The notes below the pieces were generated by a model. It had not been told where the DNA came from, did not search any database, and was given only the letters and a program-made list of their open reading frames with translations. This document shows, piece by piece, positions 18,827 through 27,489 of a stretch of 64,000 nt of DNA. The stretch is from assembly GCA_026398535.1 (NCBI GenBank), contig JAPLSQ010000084.1:1-64000 (forward strand), in the 5' to 3' direction. The position numbers and the translations under genes were made by a program. The stretch is from Candidatus Sumerlaeota bacterium. GTDB taxonomy: Bacteria > Sumerlaeota > Sumerlaeia > Sumerlaeales > Sumerlaeaceae. The first letter of the stretch is position 1, and the number at the start of each line of letters is the position of its first letter.

Positions 18827-19453
18827 TTACTTCGAGTAAAGTTCGACGATGAGCTGTTCTTTCACTGAGACGGGGATGTCCTCGCGCGAGGGAACGCTGA
18901 GAATCCTGCCCGTGAATGTATCGGGGTTCCATTCGAGCCATTGCAGGCGCCCGCGGCTGTTCGTTTCCTCAAGGCATGCCAGAATCTGCTTATTGGCGCG
19001 TGCGCTTTCATGGAGCATGATATCCTGGCCCGGGCGGGCAAGGAACGAGGGGATATTGACGCGCCGCCCGTTGACCATGATGTGGCCGTGGCGGACAATC
19101 TGGCGCGCCTGGCAACGCGAGGCGCCGATGCCAAGACGATAGACCAGGTTGTCAAGCCGGCGTTCCAGCAATTGCAACAGGACGGTGCCCGTGACGCCGC
19201 GGTAGCGGTCGGCCAGCGCGAAATAACGGCGGAACTGGCGCTCGAGTACGCCATAGATGCGCTTGGCTTTCTGCTTTTCGCGCAACTGCTGGCCGTAAGT
19301 GGAAAGTTTGGTGCGGGCCTGGCCATGCTGGCCGGGGGCATAATTTCTGCGGTCAATGGCGCACTTGCCTGTCGCGCAACGCGCGCCCTTGAGAAAGAGC
19401 TTTTCGCCTTCTCGCCGACAGAGCCGGCATTTTGCGTCGTGATAACGTCCCAC
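18827..19453 (-). CDS. rpsD: 30S ribosomal protein S4
   Basis: A 208-residue S4 if translated from a GTG at 19453. That start gives the family N-terminus (GRYHDAKCRLCRREGEKL) and follows AAAGGAGG by 12 bases. A longer reading begins 27 codons upstream but has no family support. Cys9, Cys12, Cys26 and Cys31 form the zinc site of C+ type S4 proteins. LERRLDNLVYRLG and VNGRRVNIPSFLA mark the S4 RNA-binding domain. S4 nucleates 30S assembly and in many bacteria represses its own operon. Confidence 0.95.
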   Translation of the reverse strand: MGRYHDAKCRLCRREGEKLFLKGARCATGKCAIDRRNYAPGQHGQARTKLSTYGQQLREKQKAKRIYGVLERQFRRYFALADRYRGVTGTVLLQLLERRLDNLVYRLGIGASRCQARQIVRHGHIMVNGRRVNIPSFLARPGQDIMLHESARANKQILACLEETNSRGRLQWLEWNPDTFTGRILSVPSREDIPVSVKEQLIVELYSK

Positions 19454-19648
19454 GATTAAGTGGCTTCCTCCTTTTAATGTTCGCCCGCGCATGCCGTGAA
19501 GCATGCACCGACGATTGCTGCCTTCGACTGGCATGGACGGGAAGTCCGTCAGTCATCGGCACATCAGCGGTTTACGGCGCGGCGCCCGGCGGTCTGATCG
19601 AAACCGTCTGGCGCTCTTTTTTCAAAGGAACGCCTTCATCCCGCGTTG

Positions 19649-19912
19649 CTACTCCAGCGGCGGGTGATGCTGCTTCCGCCACAGGTAAATAATTCCGGAA
19701 CCCAGCACTGCCGCCGTCAACACGATCAGGGCAACATCGCCCGGTTCCGCGACCCCCTTGCGCAACGGACCCGCGAGGAGCAATCCGATGGCCAGAAGGC
19801 TTAAGATGACCCGGTTGCGCGTGCCCAGAGAGTGGCGTCTGAACGACAAAACACTCACCACTGCCACGATGACAACCAAGCCAAAAATCATTAATACTTT
19901 AAAATCAGTCAA
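19649..19912 (-). CDS. small membrane protein inside the alpha operon
   Basis: An 87-residue protein, not recognised, with two or three hydrophobic helices: LMIFGLVVIVAVVSVLSF, VILSLLAIGLLLAG and VALIVLTAAVLGSGIIYL. A short basic tail ending RKQHHPPLE follows. It sits between rpsK and rpsD on the same strand. The chosen TTG start gives a natural N-terminus (TDFKVLMIFG) and has a weak GGTGA upstream. An upstream ATG at 19960 and an internal ATG at 19891 are alternatives. A membrane gene in this ribosomal operon is unusual. The 138-bp gap to rpsK and 195-bp gap to rpsD suggest it may be a later insertion. Confidence 0.55.
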   Translation of the reverse strand: MTDFKVLMIFGLVVIVAVVSVLSFRRHSLGTRNRVILSLLAIGLLLAGPLRKGVAEPGDVALIVLTAAVLGSGIIYLWRKQHHPPLE

Positions 19913-20050
19913 ATCTTCACCATCGCCCCAAAGAGGGAACTTTGGCGCACATTCACACATACACGACCAGTCTTTTGCTTGCCCATGGTCATGTCATCTT
20001 AAGTTTATAATTTTGATACACGGAGATTCATTGGCGCGGCGCGCCAGCAC

Positions 20051-20464
20051 TCAGACGCGCCGGCGTTTGGGCGGACGGCATCCGTTGTGAGGAATGGGCG
20101 TCACGTCCTTGATCAGCGAAATTTCGAGTCCGACGGCCTGCAGGCTTCGGATGGCGGCTTCGCGTCCGCTGCCCGGTCCCTTGACAAACACCTTGACGGA
20201 CTTCAGGCCGTGGTCCATGGCCTTGCGCGCGCATTGTTCAGCGGCAAGCTGGGCCGCAAATGGCGTACTCTTTCGCGATCCCTTGAAACCGGCCGTGCCG
20301 CTCGATGCCCATGAGATCGTATTTCCGCGGTCATCGCTGATATTGATGATCGTGTTGTTGAACGTGGCATATAGATGCACCACGCCTGACGCAATGTTCT
20401 TGCGAACCTTTTTTTTGACTTTGGCGGCCGCGGCGGCGCCCTTCGTTGATTTTTTTTCTGCCAT
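20051..20464 (-). CDS. rpsK: 30S ribosomal protein S11
   Basis: A 137-residue S11 containing [48 protein letters not shown] and the conserved basic end [11 protein letters not shown]. It has an N-terminal Lys/Ala-rich extension of about 18 residues. S11 forms part of the 30S platform near the mRNA exit. It lies 6 bp downstream of rpsM. Confidence 0.97.
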   Translation of the reverse strand: MAEKKSTKGAAAAAKVKKKVRKNIASGVVHLYATFNNTIINISDDRGNTISWASSGTAGFKGSRKSTPFAAQLAAEQCARKAMDHGLKSVKVFVKGPGSGREAAIRSLQAVGLEISLIKDVTPIPHNGCRPPKRRRV

Positions 20465-20470
20465 GCCTGG

Positions 20471-20848
20471 TTACTTGGTTTCCTTCTTTTTGATGCCGAC
20501 GGTCTTGCGCGGCCCTTTGCGGGTGCGTGCGTTGGTGCGGGTGCGCTGGCCGCGCGCGGGCAATCCCTTGCGATGGCGCAGTCCGCGGTGGCAGCCGATG
20601 TCCATCAGCCGTTTGATATTCTGGCTGACCTCGCGCCGCACGTCGCCCTCAACCTTGACATCATTGATTATGATGGCGTTGATGCGTCCTACTTCGCCCT
20701 CTTCCAGATCGCGCACGCGTTTGTCCGGATTGATGTTCGCGCGCGACAGAATCCGGCGCGATGTCGTCAATCCAATGCCGTAAATGTAAGTAAGTCCAAT
20801 CTCAACCCGCTTGTCGCGCGGCAGATCAACTCCTGCGATACGTGCCAT
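20471..20848 (-). CDS. rpsM: 30S ribosomal protein S13
   Basis: A 125-residue S13 with [19 protein letters not shown] at the start, [14 protein letters not shown], and the C-terminal basic [19 protein letters not shown] that contacts tRNA and 16S rRNA. It is 3 bp downstream of rpmJ and 6 bp upstream of rpsK. Confidence 0.97.
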   Translation of the reverse strand: MARIAGVDLPRDKRVEIGLTYIYGIGLTTSRRILSRANINPDKRVRDLEEGEVGRINAIIINDVKVEGDVRREVSQNIKRLMDIGCHRGLRHRKGLPARGQRTRTNARTRKGPRKTVGIKKKETK

Positions 20849-20851
20849 AGA

Positions 20852-20965
20852 TCACCCCTGACGCTGCTTGTGTTTGGGATTGGCGCAGATCACGCGCAGA
20901 ACACCCTTGCGCTTGATCACCTTGCACTTGTTGCAAATCGGTTTTATCGAGGCTCGAACCTTCAT
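20852..20965 (-). CDS. rpmJ: 50S ribosomal protein L36
   Basis: A 37-residue L36, easily missed because of its size. It reads [18 protein letters not shown] and ends [14 protein letters not shown]. Cys11, Cys14, Cys27 and His32 make the zinc site of the C+ form. It is placed exactly between infA and rpsM, as in most bacteria, with 3 bp to rpsM and 7 bp after infA. Confidence 0.96.
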   Translation of the reverse strand: MKVRASIKPICNKCKVIKRKGVLRVICANPKHKQRQG

Positions 20966-20972
20966 GTTCCTT

Positions 20973-21278
20973 TCACTTGAACCTGTAAGTGATGCGCCCA
21001 CGACTGAGATCGTAGGGCGAAAGCTCAACCATGACTTTGTCGCCAGGCAGAATGCGGATAAAATTCATGCGCATCTTGCCGGAAATATGCGCAAGGACAA
21101 CCAGCCCGTTCTGCAACTCGACGCGGAACATGCAGTTGGGCAGAGGCTCGACCACTGTGCCTTCCAGTTCGATGCCCTTGTCCTGACTGCTCTGTCGCGC
21201 CGGCCGTTGCGTGCCGGTCAATTTCCCTTTTGCTATTGTCCGTTTTGTCGGCAAAGTCCTGTCAGACCGCGTTTGCAT
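20973..21278 (-). CDS. infA: translation initiation factor IF-1
   Basis: The C-terminal 70 residues are a standard IF-1 ([55 protein letters not shown]), an OB-fold factor binding the 30S A site. In this frame the nearest ATG gives a 101-residue protein with a basic extension of about 30 residues; normal IF-1 is about 72. TTG codons at about 21254 (after AGGAC) and 21221 (after AAAAGGG) would give shorter proteins, and one may be the true start. The ATG has no ribosome-binding site. It is the first gene of the detached alpha operon. Confidence 0.9.
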   Translation of the reverse strand: MQTRSDRTLPTKRTIAKGKLTGTQRPARQSSQDKGIELEGTVVEPLPNCMFRVELQNGLVVLAHISGKMRMNFIRILPGDKVMVELSPYDLSRGRITYRFK

Positions 21279-21458
21279 ACACAAAGGCGGGCTTTTTCAT
21301 TCAGAGAGCCGACGAAGTTTGGATATTTTCAAGCTTGGACTTGTGGCGGGGCGCGCTGAACGGGCATGATTGTCGCATTCGCACGGCCCCGCCCAAATCC
21401 GGCCGAGAACATCAACGACCATAAAAACCCACGCTGATTCCCCCAAAGGCGGGAGCGC

Positions 21459-21490
21459 TATAATAACAGCCTTTCTTTCAGGGATAGCAA
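21459..21490 (-). promoter_or_regulatory. weak candidate promoter for the infA operon
   Basis: The 357-bp gap between infA and the divergent surface-protein gene has no other recognised feature. On the minus strand TTGCTA (21485-21490) and TATTAT (21460-21465) are separated by 19 bp. On the plus strand the same spot reads TATAAT (21459-21464) but has no good -35. The spacing is not ideal, so this is only a suggestion. Confidence 0.2.
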
Positions 21491-21635
21491 CACAATCATT
21501 TCCATTGCCGCTTTTCCGCGAACCGACAAGCACCCTTCAGGCTCGGTTTTCTGATTTACTTGGATGATTCACCAATGGATTGTTCGGATTATTGATATAT
21601 TGTCATGGCAGACATCGCATCACGGAGGCGCAATC

Positions 21636-22808
21636 ATGTTTGAGCAGCATATGGCCCTGTTAGTGACATTTCTTGCATTCAACCTGATGTTTGCCGCGCA
21701 TTGCCGCGCGCAAACAACCACCACTCCGCAAACCGCTCCGGCCAGGGTCTCGATTGAAGGCCGGCTTGTCAACGAGCAAGGCCAGCCGGTCACAAGCGTC
21801 AGTATTTATACCCGGAGGACTCAGGGAGGCGCGCGCGGTTTTTATGGCGGCCGCATGGCCGGCTCCGGCGGCGCGTTCATCATTCCCAATCTTCCTGCCG
21901 GAGAGGCTGAGTTGAGTGTGTATGCCAATGGCTATGTGCCGCTGATCCGGAAAATGACAGCTCCCGCCAGCAGTGTGACACTGACGCTGTTGACGCAAGG
22001 AGCGGTAATCGAGGGGCGCGTTGTCGCGCGCGGAACGGGCGAACCGGTGGAGGGCGCGGTCATCAAGATCATGGGAATCACTGAGCCCCCCTCTTACCTG
22101 GGCGCCAGGATGCCGACGGTCAATACCATTTTATGGCACAAACCACCCCCTTCGCTCAAGGATGGCACGTTTGCGGTCGAGCACCTGCTGCCGGGAAAAT
22201 ACCAGCTTTCCGCGCGGACGGATCATCTGCGGCCTTACACGCCTCGAGCGGGGGCGATAGTGACATCTGAATCACTGGAACGCGATTTCATCACACTGGG
22301 TGAAAAGGAAACCACGTCGGGCATTGAGCTTGTCGTCTTTCCCGGCTACACCTTGTCGGGCGTCATCACCGAGCGCGGCACCACTCATCCGCTCGAGGGA
22401 GTGACCGTTTCCATGTCGAGCGGCATTGCCGGAAACGAGATGACCACGGTGACGGATTCAGCCGGGAATTATCGGCTTGATGGTGTTCCGTGCCTGGGGG
22501 GTGCGGTTCTCTCCTACTGGAAAAAGGGGTATGTAGCGGATGTGGCGGACACATTTCTTTTCCCCCCGGGTTCGGCTCCTGATCCCGGGGCCGACTCCAT
22601 CATCAAACAGGTTGGTCTGCTCCCCATTTCGGCAGGGACTTCTAAGGCAAGCACGGACCCTCAGGAACGCATTATTCAGCATCAACAGCGCATCAACGAG
22701 ATCACCCAGGAACAGAAGGAGAACAAGCGAAAGGAGCAGCAGCGCGCCAGAGACGTCATCCGGGAAAACAAGAATGCCCGGCCGGGATCTGAGCCTGCTG
22801 GAAAATAG
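21636..22808 (+). CDS. secreted protein with carboxypeptidase-regulatory-like repeats
   Basis: A 390-residue protein with a signal peptide (residues about 1-24, ending HCRAQ). At least three CarboxypepD_reg/CNA_B-type beta-sandwich repeats follow: VSIEGRLVNEQGQPVTSVSI, AVIEGRVVARGTGEPVEGA and YTLSGVITERGTTHPLEGV. Each repeat ends with a typical FIIPNLPAGEAELSV or YRLDGVP type strand. The last 45 residues are a charged Gln/Glu/Lys/Arg-rich helix, probably a coiled coil. The start at 21636 is fixed by GGAGG 7 bases upstream. The role is probably structural or adhesive at the cell surface. It reads toward the ABC exporter genes, but the 73-bp gap makes cotranscription only possible. Confidence 0.8.
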   Translation: MFEQHMALLVTFLAFNLMFAAHCRAQTTTTPQTAPARVSIEGRLVNEQGQPVTSVSIYTRRTQGGARGFYGGRMAGSGGAFIIPNLPAGEAELSVYANGYVPLIRKMTAPASSVTLTLLTQGAVIEGRVVARGTGEPVEGAVIKIMGITEPPSYLGARMPTVNTILWHKPPPSLKDGTFAVEHLLPGKYQLSARTDHLRPYTPRAGAIVTSESLERDFITLGEKETTSGIELVVFPGYTLSGVITERGTTHPLEGVTVSMSSGIAGNEMTTVTDSAGNYRLDGVPCLGGAVLSYWKKGYVADVADTFLFPPGSAPDPGADSIIKQVGLLPISAGTSKASTDPQERIIQHQQRINEITQEQKENKRKEQQRARDVIRENKNARPGSEPAGK

Positions 22809-22881
22809 TCTGGCATTGAGGATGCGTTGGATGGCTGACTTTCGGCAAGACATGCCTAATGATTGGATTTGGATTAGACGA

Positions 22882-24015
22882 ATGCGCCCAGGCCTTAAAT
22901 TAACAGTTCTCTTCATCGTTGCCGCATCATTTTTCGGCGGATGCGCGCGCAATGGCAAAGAGCTTGTTGTGAGCGGGCGTATAGAGGTGGACAAGGTGCG
23001 GGTCGGGTCGAAGATTGGCGGGCGCGTCTGGAAGGTTCATTATGACGAGGGCGATGCCGTGAAGTCGGGTGAACCCGTCGTGCAGCTTGAGGACAGGGAA
23101 CTCAAGGCTCAGCTTGACGAGGCAAGCGCGTCGCTTGCCCAGGCGCAGTCACAGCTTGACCTGTTGCTTGTGGGTTCGCGCAGGGAGGACATTGACCGTG
23201 CCGAGGCGCTTGTCAGGGCGCAGCGCGCCCAGTTGCAATTGAGCCGCAAGGGATTCCGTGACGAGGAGATCCGCCAGGCTGAGGCACAGCTTGTCTCGGC
23301 GAAAAGCGAGCTTGATCTGGCAAAGAAGGAACTCGACAGCGCGGAGATGCTCCGCAAGTCAGGGACAATCGAGCAGCGCGAGTACGACAAGAAGCGCAAC
23401 GCTTACGAGACGGCCCGCGCGCAGGCCGATGTGGCCACGCAGAAAGAGGCGCTTTATAAAAGCGGCTCGCGTCCGGAGGAAATCGCGATGTCCGAGGCCA
23501 GGCTGGCCCAGGCTCAAGCCGAACTGGAACGGCTGAAGAACGGCGCCCGTCCCGAAGAGATTGCCGCCCAGCGCGCCGCTGTCGAGGCCGCCGCCGCAAA
23601 TCTCGCGCGCATTGATTCACAGCTTGCCGAGACACGCATCCTGGCGCCCATGGACTCGACAGTGGAAACCCTTGACCTCAAGCCTGGCGATCTTGTCAAG
23701 GCGGGCGAAACGGTCTCTGTGCTCAACCTGCGCAACAGCCCCTGGGTGCGATGTTACGTGCCCGAAAACCGGCTTGGCCTGGTGCGCACCGGAATGGATG
23801 TGGATGTCACGGTCGACTCGTTTCCCGGCAAGCGGTTCAAGGCCAGGGTTCGCCGCGTCAATTCCGAGGCTGAATTCACGCCGCGCAATGTTCAGACAAC
23901 GGAAAAACGTTCGGAACTGGTTTTTGAAATGAAGGCTGATGTGCTTCAGGACGGCGGACAGTTGCGGGCTGGGATGTATGCGGATGTGCATGTGCCCATC
24001 GGGACTGTGAAATGA
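22882..24015 (+). CDS. HlyD-type membrane-fusion lipoprotein of ABC exporter (YbhG/YhiI-like)
   Basis: A 377-residue adaptor. The N-terminus (MRPGLKLTVLFIVAASFFGG) ends in a lipobox with the Cys following GG, so it is probably a lipoprotein. A split biotinyl-lipoyl domain (IGGRVWKVHYDEGDAVKSG and STVETLDLKPGDLVKAGE) flanks a long alpha-hairpin. The hairpin carries repeated turns of the form GSRREDI, FRDEEI, GSRPEEI and GARPEEI, each followed by an Ala/Gln-rich helix. A beta-barrel with VDSFPGKRFKARVRRV follows. An ATG at 22831 has a better ribosome-binding site (GAGG) and would add 17 residues. It links an inner-membrane ABC-2 exporter to the periplasm or outer membrane. The stop overlaps the next start (ATGA). 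Confidence 0.9.
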   Translation: MRPGLKLTVLFIVAASFFGGCARNGKELVVSGRIEVDKVRVGSKIGGRVWKVHYDEGDAVKSGEPVVQLEDRELKAQLDEASASLAQAQSQLDLLLVGSRREDIDRAEALVRAQRAQLQLSRKGFRDEEIRQAEAQLVSAKSELDLAKKELDSAEMLRKSGTIEQREYDKKRNAYETARAQADVATQKEALYKSGSRPEEIAMSEARLAQAQAELERLKNGARPEEIAAQRAAVEAAAANLARIDSQLAETRILAPMDSTVETLDLKPGDLVKAGETVSVLNLRNSPWVRCYVPENRLGLVRTGMDVDVTVDSFPGKRFKARVRRVNSEAEFTPRNVQTTEKRSELVFEMKADVLQDGGQLRAGMYADVHVPIGTVK

Positions 24016-24977
24016 GCGCCGCCGCTGATTCGGCGATCGTTGTTGAGGGATTGACGCGTAAATTCGGCGCGTTCACGGCCGTTGACAATGTCAGCTTTGA
24101 AATCGGGCGCGGCGATATTTTCGGATTTCTTGGCCCCAACGGATCGGGCAAATCCACGGTGATCCGCATGCTGTGCGGATTGCTGAGACCGACAACCGGC
24201 ACGGCGCTGCTCGACGGCATTGATGTGCGCCGCGATCCCGAATCCATCAAGCAGCGCATCGGCTACACATCCCAGAAATTCAGCCTGTATGAAGACCTGA
24301 CCGTCGATGAAAACGTGATGTTTTTCGGCAGGATTTACGGACTGAAAAACAGGCGGCTTAAAGAACGGCGCGACGCGGTGATCGGCCTTGTGGGCATCGG
24401 GGATTATGCCGGTCGTCTGGCGGGACAGCTTTCGGGCGGCTGGAAGCAGCGGCTGGCGGTGGCTTGCGCGCTGTTGCACGAGCCCAACATCATCTTTCTG
24501 GACGAGCCGACGGCTGGCATCGATCCTGTCGCGCGCCGCGATTTGTGGGACCTGCTTTTCAAGCTGTCGAGTGCCGGAACGACGCTTTTCGTCACGACGC
24601 ATTACATGGACGAGGCGGAACGCTGCACGGATGTGGGCTATATCTATTTATCGAAACTCATCGTGTGCGGTCAGCCCAAGACGCTCAAGGCGCTGCCGGA
24701 AGTCACGCCTGGCGGCCATCGCCGTCTGGAGGTCGAGTGCGAGGAATCGCGGCAGGCACTGGAGCGTTTGCGCGGGGTGGACGGGATCGCCGACGCCACG
24801 CTTTTCGGGCAGAACATACACCTGCTCGCGCGGGACGACATCACGGAAGCGGACATACGCGGGGAACTTGAGCGGGGCGGCATTGGGGCGCGAGAGATCC
24901 GCCAGATTGAGCCCTCCCTCGAGGATGTGTTCGTCATGCTGACGCGCCGCCATGCCGGCACGCCGCGGAAAAGGTGA
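24012..24977 (+). CDS. ABC-2 type exporter ATP-binding protein
   Basis: A 321-residue single-domain ATPase. Walker A is GPNGSGKST, the Q-loop lies in YTSQKFSLYEDLTV, the signature is LSGGWKQR, Walker B is IIFLDEPTAGID and the switch His is in FVTTHYMDEAE. The last 90 residues form the C-terminal domain usual for ABC-2 exporters (drug or lipid type, DrrA/YbhF-like). It starts inside the adaptor stop codon (ATGA) and is followed immediately by the permease, so the three form one operon. The substrate is unknown. Confidence 0.94.
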   Translation: MSAAADSAIVVEGLTRKFGAFTAVDNVSFEIGRGDIFGFLGPNGSGKSTVIRMLCGLLRPTTGTALLDGIDVRRDPESIKQRIGYTSQKFSLYEDLTVDENVMFFGRIYGLKNRRLKERRDAVIGLVGIGDYAGRLAGQLSGGWKQRLAVACALLHEPNIIFLDEPTAGIDPVARRDLWDLLFKLSSAGTTLFVTTHYMDEAERCTDVGYIYLSKLIVCGQPKTLKALPEVTPGGHRRLEVECEESRQALERLRGVDGIADATLFGQNIHLLARDDITEADIRGELERGGIGAREIRQIEPSLEDVFVMLTRRHAGTPRKR

Positions 24978-26087
24978 ATGAATATGTTTCGCGGTTTCTG
25001 GGCCGTCATATACAAGGAAATGATCCAGGTGCGGCGCGACCCGAGCACGCGGTTCGTGTTCCTGATTCCGCTGTTTCAGATGATCATCTTCGGTTATGCC
25101 ATCGACATGGATGTTCAGCACATCGCGACGGTGGTATGCGACATGGACCAGAGCGTGGAAAGCCGTCTGATCGTTGCTCAGATGGCAAACACGAGAACCT
25201 TCGACATCACGGGCGAGGTTGCGAGCGAACGCGACATCCGCCGCCAGATCGTGGCCGGCACGGCAAAGGTGGGCATCATTATTCCGGGCGACTATGGCGC
25301 GAAACTGTTGCGGGGCGAGCAGGCCACCGTGCAGGTGCTCGTGGACGGTTCGGACAGTTCCGTGGCCAACAACGCGGTGCAGACATCGCGCGGCGTGGGG
25401 ATGCTGCAATCGCTTCAGCGCGCGGGCGTGTCGGGCCAGTTGCTGCCGGTTGATGTGCGCCAGCGCGTGCTGTTCAATCCCGACCTCATCAGCGCAAATT
25501 TTTATGTGCCGGCGCTTGTCGGCATCATTCTGCAGATTGTGACGGTTTTTCTGACGGCATTCGCGATTGTCCGCGAGCGCGAGCGCGGTACCCTCGAGCA
25601 ACTCAGCGTCACGCCCGTCTCCAGATCAGCCCTCATTCTCGGCAAGCTTGTTCCCTACGCCATCATCGGGATGATTCAGACGATTTTCGTGTTGTTGCTG
25701 ATGCGTTGCCTGTTTGGTGTGGTCATCGAGGGCGATGTCTTTCTGCTTTTGGCGCTATCGGTTCTTTTCCTGCTGCCAGCGCTTGCGATGGGCATTCTTA
25801 TCTCCACCATCGCCTTCAATCAGGCCGAAGCCATGCAGATGGGCATGCTCATCATGCTGCCCTCCATCCTGCTTTCGGGTTTTGCTTTTCCCCGCGAGAC
25901 CATGCCGTTGCCGATTTACGCCTTAAGCTTTGGGATTCCCGTCACCTACTATGTCCAGATTCTGCGGGGCATCATCCTGCGCGGTGCGGGATTATGGGCA
26001 TTGTGGCCGCAAACGCTCGCGCTTGCCGGCTTCGCCGTCGTGCTTGTGGTTGCCAGTTCGGTGCGCTTCCAGAAGCGCATCGGCTGA
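24978..26087 (+). CDS. ABC-2 type exporter permease (YhhJ/YbhS-like)
   Basis: A 369-residue inner-membrane protein. A first helix (FVFLIPLFQMIIFGYAI) is followed by a large periplasmic loop of about 140 residues, then five hydrophobic helices. Family marks are FAIVRERERGTLEQLSVTPV and the late FPRETMPLPIYALSFGIPV with RGIILRGAGLWALWP. Related E. coli operons carry two permeases; here there is one, so a homodimer is expected. The ATG follows the ATPase stop directly. Confidence 0.92.
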   Translation: MNMFRGFWAVIYKEMIQVRRDPSTRFVFLIPLFQMIIFGYAIDMDVQHIATVVCDMDQSVESRLIVAQMANTRTFDITGEVASERDIRRQIVAGTAKVGIIIPGDYGAKLLRGEQATVQVLVDGSDSSVANNAVQTSRGVGMLQSLQRAGVSGQLLPVDVRQRVLFNPDLISANFYVPALVGIILQIVTVFLTAFAIVRERERGTLEQLSVTPVSRSALILGKLVPYAIIGMIQTIFVLLLMRCLFGVVIEGDVFLLLALSVLFLLPALAMGILISTIAFNQAEAMQMGMLIMLPSILLSGFAFPRETMPLPIYALSFGIPVTYYVQILRGIILRGAGLWALWPQTLALAGFAVVLVVASSVRFQKRIG

Positions 26088-26306
26088 AAACCAAGTGTCA
26101 TTGCCGGCGCCAATTCAGGTGACGGATTGTCCCGTGATCAAGCAAATTTCTTTCCCGTTCACCCCGCTTGCTGTTCTTCTCACATGAGCTCATAATCAAG
26201 CGCGCCGGTTTGTGAGTCTGTGCCCATTTTTTCAGCATTTTCCCTTAACTGCTTGAATTCCGCATTGTTTCTCCGGAAGGTGCCCATTCCATAAGGATAT
26301 GAAATC

Positions 26307-27479
26307 ATGACAAAAGAGTTGCTGATCGGCGTCATTGGCGCGGGCGGGCGCGGGGCGCTTGCGCACGCTGCCCACATCCCCGGGGAGGGCGCGCGTCTTG
26401 CCGCCGCGGCTGACGCGGCCGATGAACCGCTGGCGCGGTTCCGCGAAAAATTCGGCCCCGATGTCTTTACGACGAAAAATTACCGCGAGTTGCTTGCGCG
26501 CCCCGAGATCGGGGCGGTGTTCGTCACCGCGCCCGATTTCCTGCACGAGGAAATGGCGGTTGCCGCCCTGCGAGCGGGAAAGCATGTCTATCTCGAAAAG
26601 CCCATGGCAATCACGATCGAGGGCTGCGACCGTATCCTGCGCGCCGCCGCCGAAAACGGGCGCAAACTCTATCTCGGCCATAATATGCGACACATGACCT
26701 TTGTCCTGAAGATGAAGGAACTCATCGACGCGGGACGCATCGGCGAGGTGAAGGCCGGCTGGTGCCGCCATTTCGTCTCCTATGGCGGCGACGCTTACTT
26801 TAAGGACTGGCACGCCGAGCGCGCCAACTGCACGAGTCTGCTGTTGCAGAAAGGCGCGCACGACATCGACGTCCTGCACTGGCTCTGCGGCGGGTGCTCG
26901 CGGCGCGTCAGCGCGTTCGGCGGCCTGACGGTTTATGGGCGCGTCACGGATCACCGGGCGCCCAGCGAGCCGCCCAAAATCAGTTGGGGATTCGAGAACT
27001 GGCCCCCGCTTTCGCAGAAAGGGCTCAATCCGGTTGTCGACATCGAGGACATCAACATGATGCTCATGGAGCTCGACAACGGGGTGTTCGCATCCTACCA
27101 GCAGTGCCACTACACGCCCGACGCGTGGCGCAATTACACGATCATCGGCACAGAGGGGCGCGTGGAAAACTTTGGCGACTCGCCCGGGGAATGCGTGGTG
27201 CGGTTGTGGAACCGCCGCGCAGGATACAAGCCCGAGGGCGACGAGCAATACCCGATCCCGGTCATGAGCGGCAGCCATGGCGGCTCGGATCTGTCGATTG
27301 TCGCGGAGTTCGTGCGCTATGTCCGCGAAGGCGGCAGGGTTTCCACCTCACCGGTTGCCGCCCGCAACAGCGTTGCGGCGGGGTGTTGCGCCGCCCGCTC
27401 TGTCCGCAACGGCAATGTGCCCGTTGATATTCCGCCTGTTGATCCCGGGATCGCGGCATACTTTGATCATTGCGGATGA
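26307..27479 (+). CDS. Gfo/Idh/MocA-family oxidoreductase
   Basis: A 390-residue cytoplasmic NAD(P)-dependent oxidoreductase of the glucose-fructose oxidoreductase family. The Rossmann fold opens with LLIGVIGAGGRGALAHA, and the family motif YLEKPMA with GHNMRHM follows. The C-terminal alpha/beta domain includes LLLQKGAHDIDVLHWLCGG, whose His is a likely catalytic residue. Such enzymes oxidise or epimerise sugars and inositols; the substrate is not evident. The start is supported by AAGGA 8 bases upstream. The next gene begins 10 bp after the stop, so the two are probably cotranscribed. The 219-bp upstream gap contains nothing recognised. Confidence 0.9.
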   Translation: MTKELLIGVIGAGGRGALAHAAHIPGEGARLAAAADAADEPLARFREKFGPDVFTTKNYRELLARPEIGAVFVTAPDFLHEEMAVAALRAGKHVYLEKPMAITIEGCDRILRAAAENGRKLYLGHNMRHMTFVLKMKELIDAGRIGEVKAGWCRHFVSYGGDAYFKDWHAERANCTSLLLQKGAHDIDVLHWLCGGCSRRVSAFGGLTVYGRVTDHRAPSEPPKISWGFENWPPLSQKGLNPVVDIEDINMMLMELDNGVFASYQQCHYTPDAWRNYTIIGTEGRVENFGDSPGECVVRLWNRRAGYKPEGDEQYPIPVMSGSHGGSDLSIVAEFVRYVREGGRVSTSPVAARNSVAAGCCAARSVRNGNVPVDIPPVDPGIAAYFDHCG

Positions 27480-27489
27480 ACACACAGAT

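Noticed and set aside
26232..27278. 348-codon minus-strand frame opposite the Gfo/Idh/MocA gene
   Set aside because: Antisense shadow of a clear oxidoreductase; no domain.
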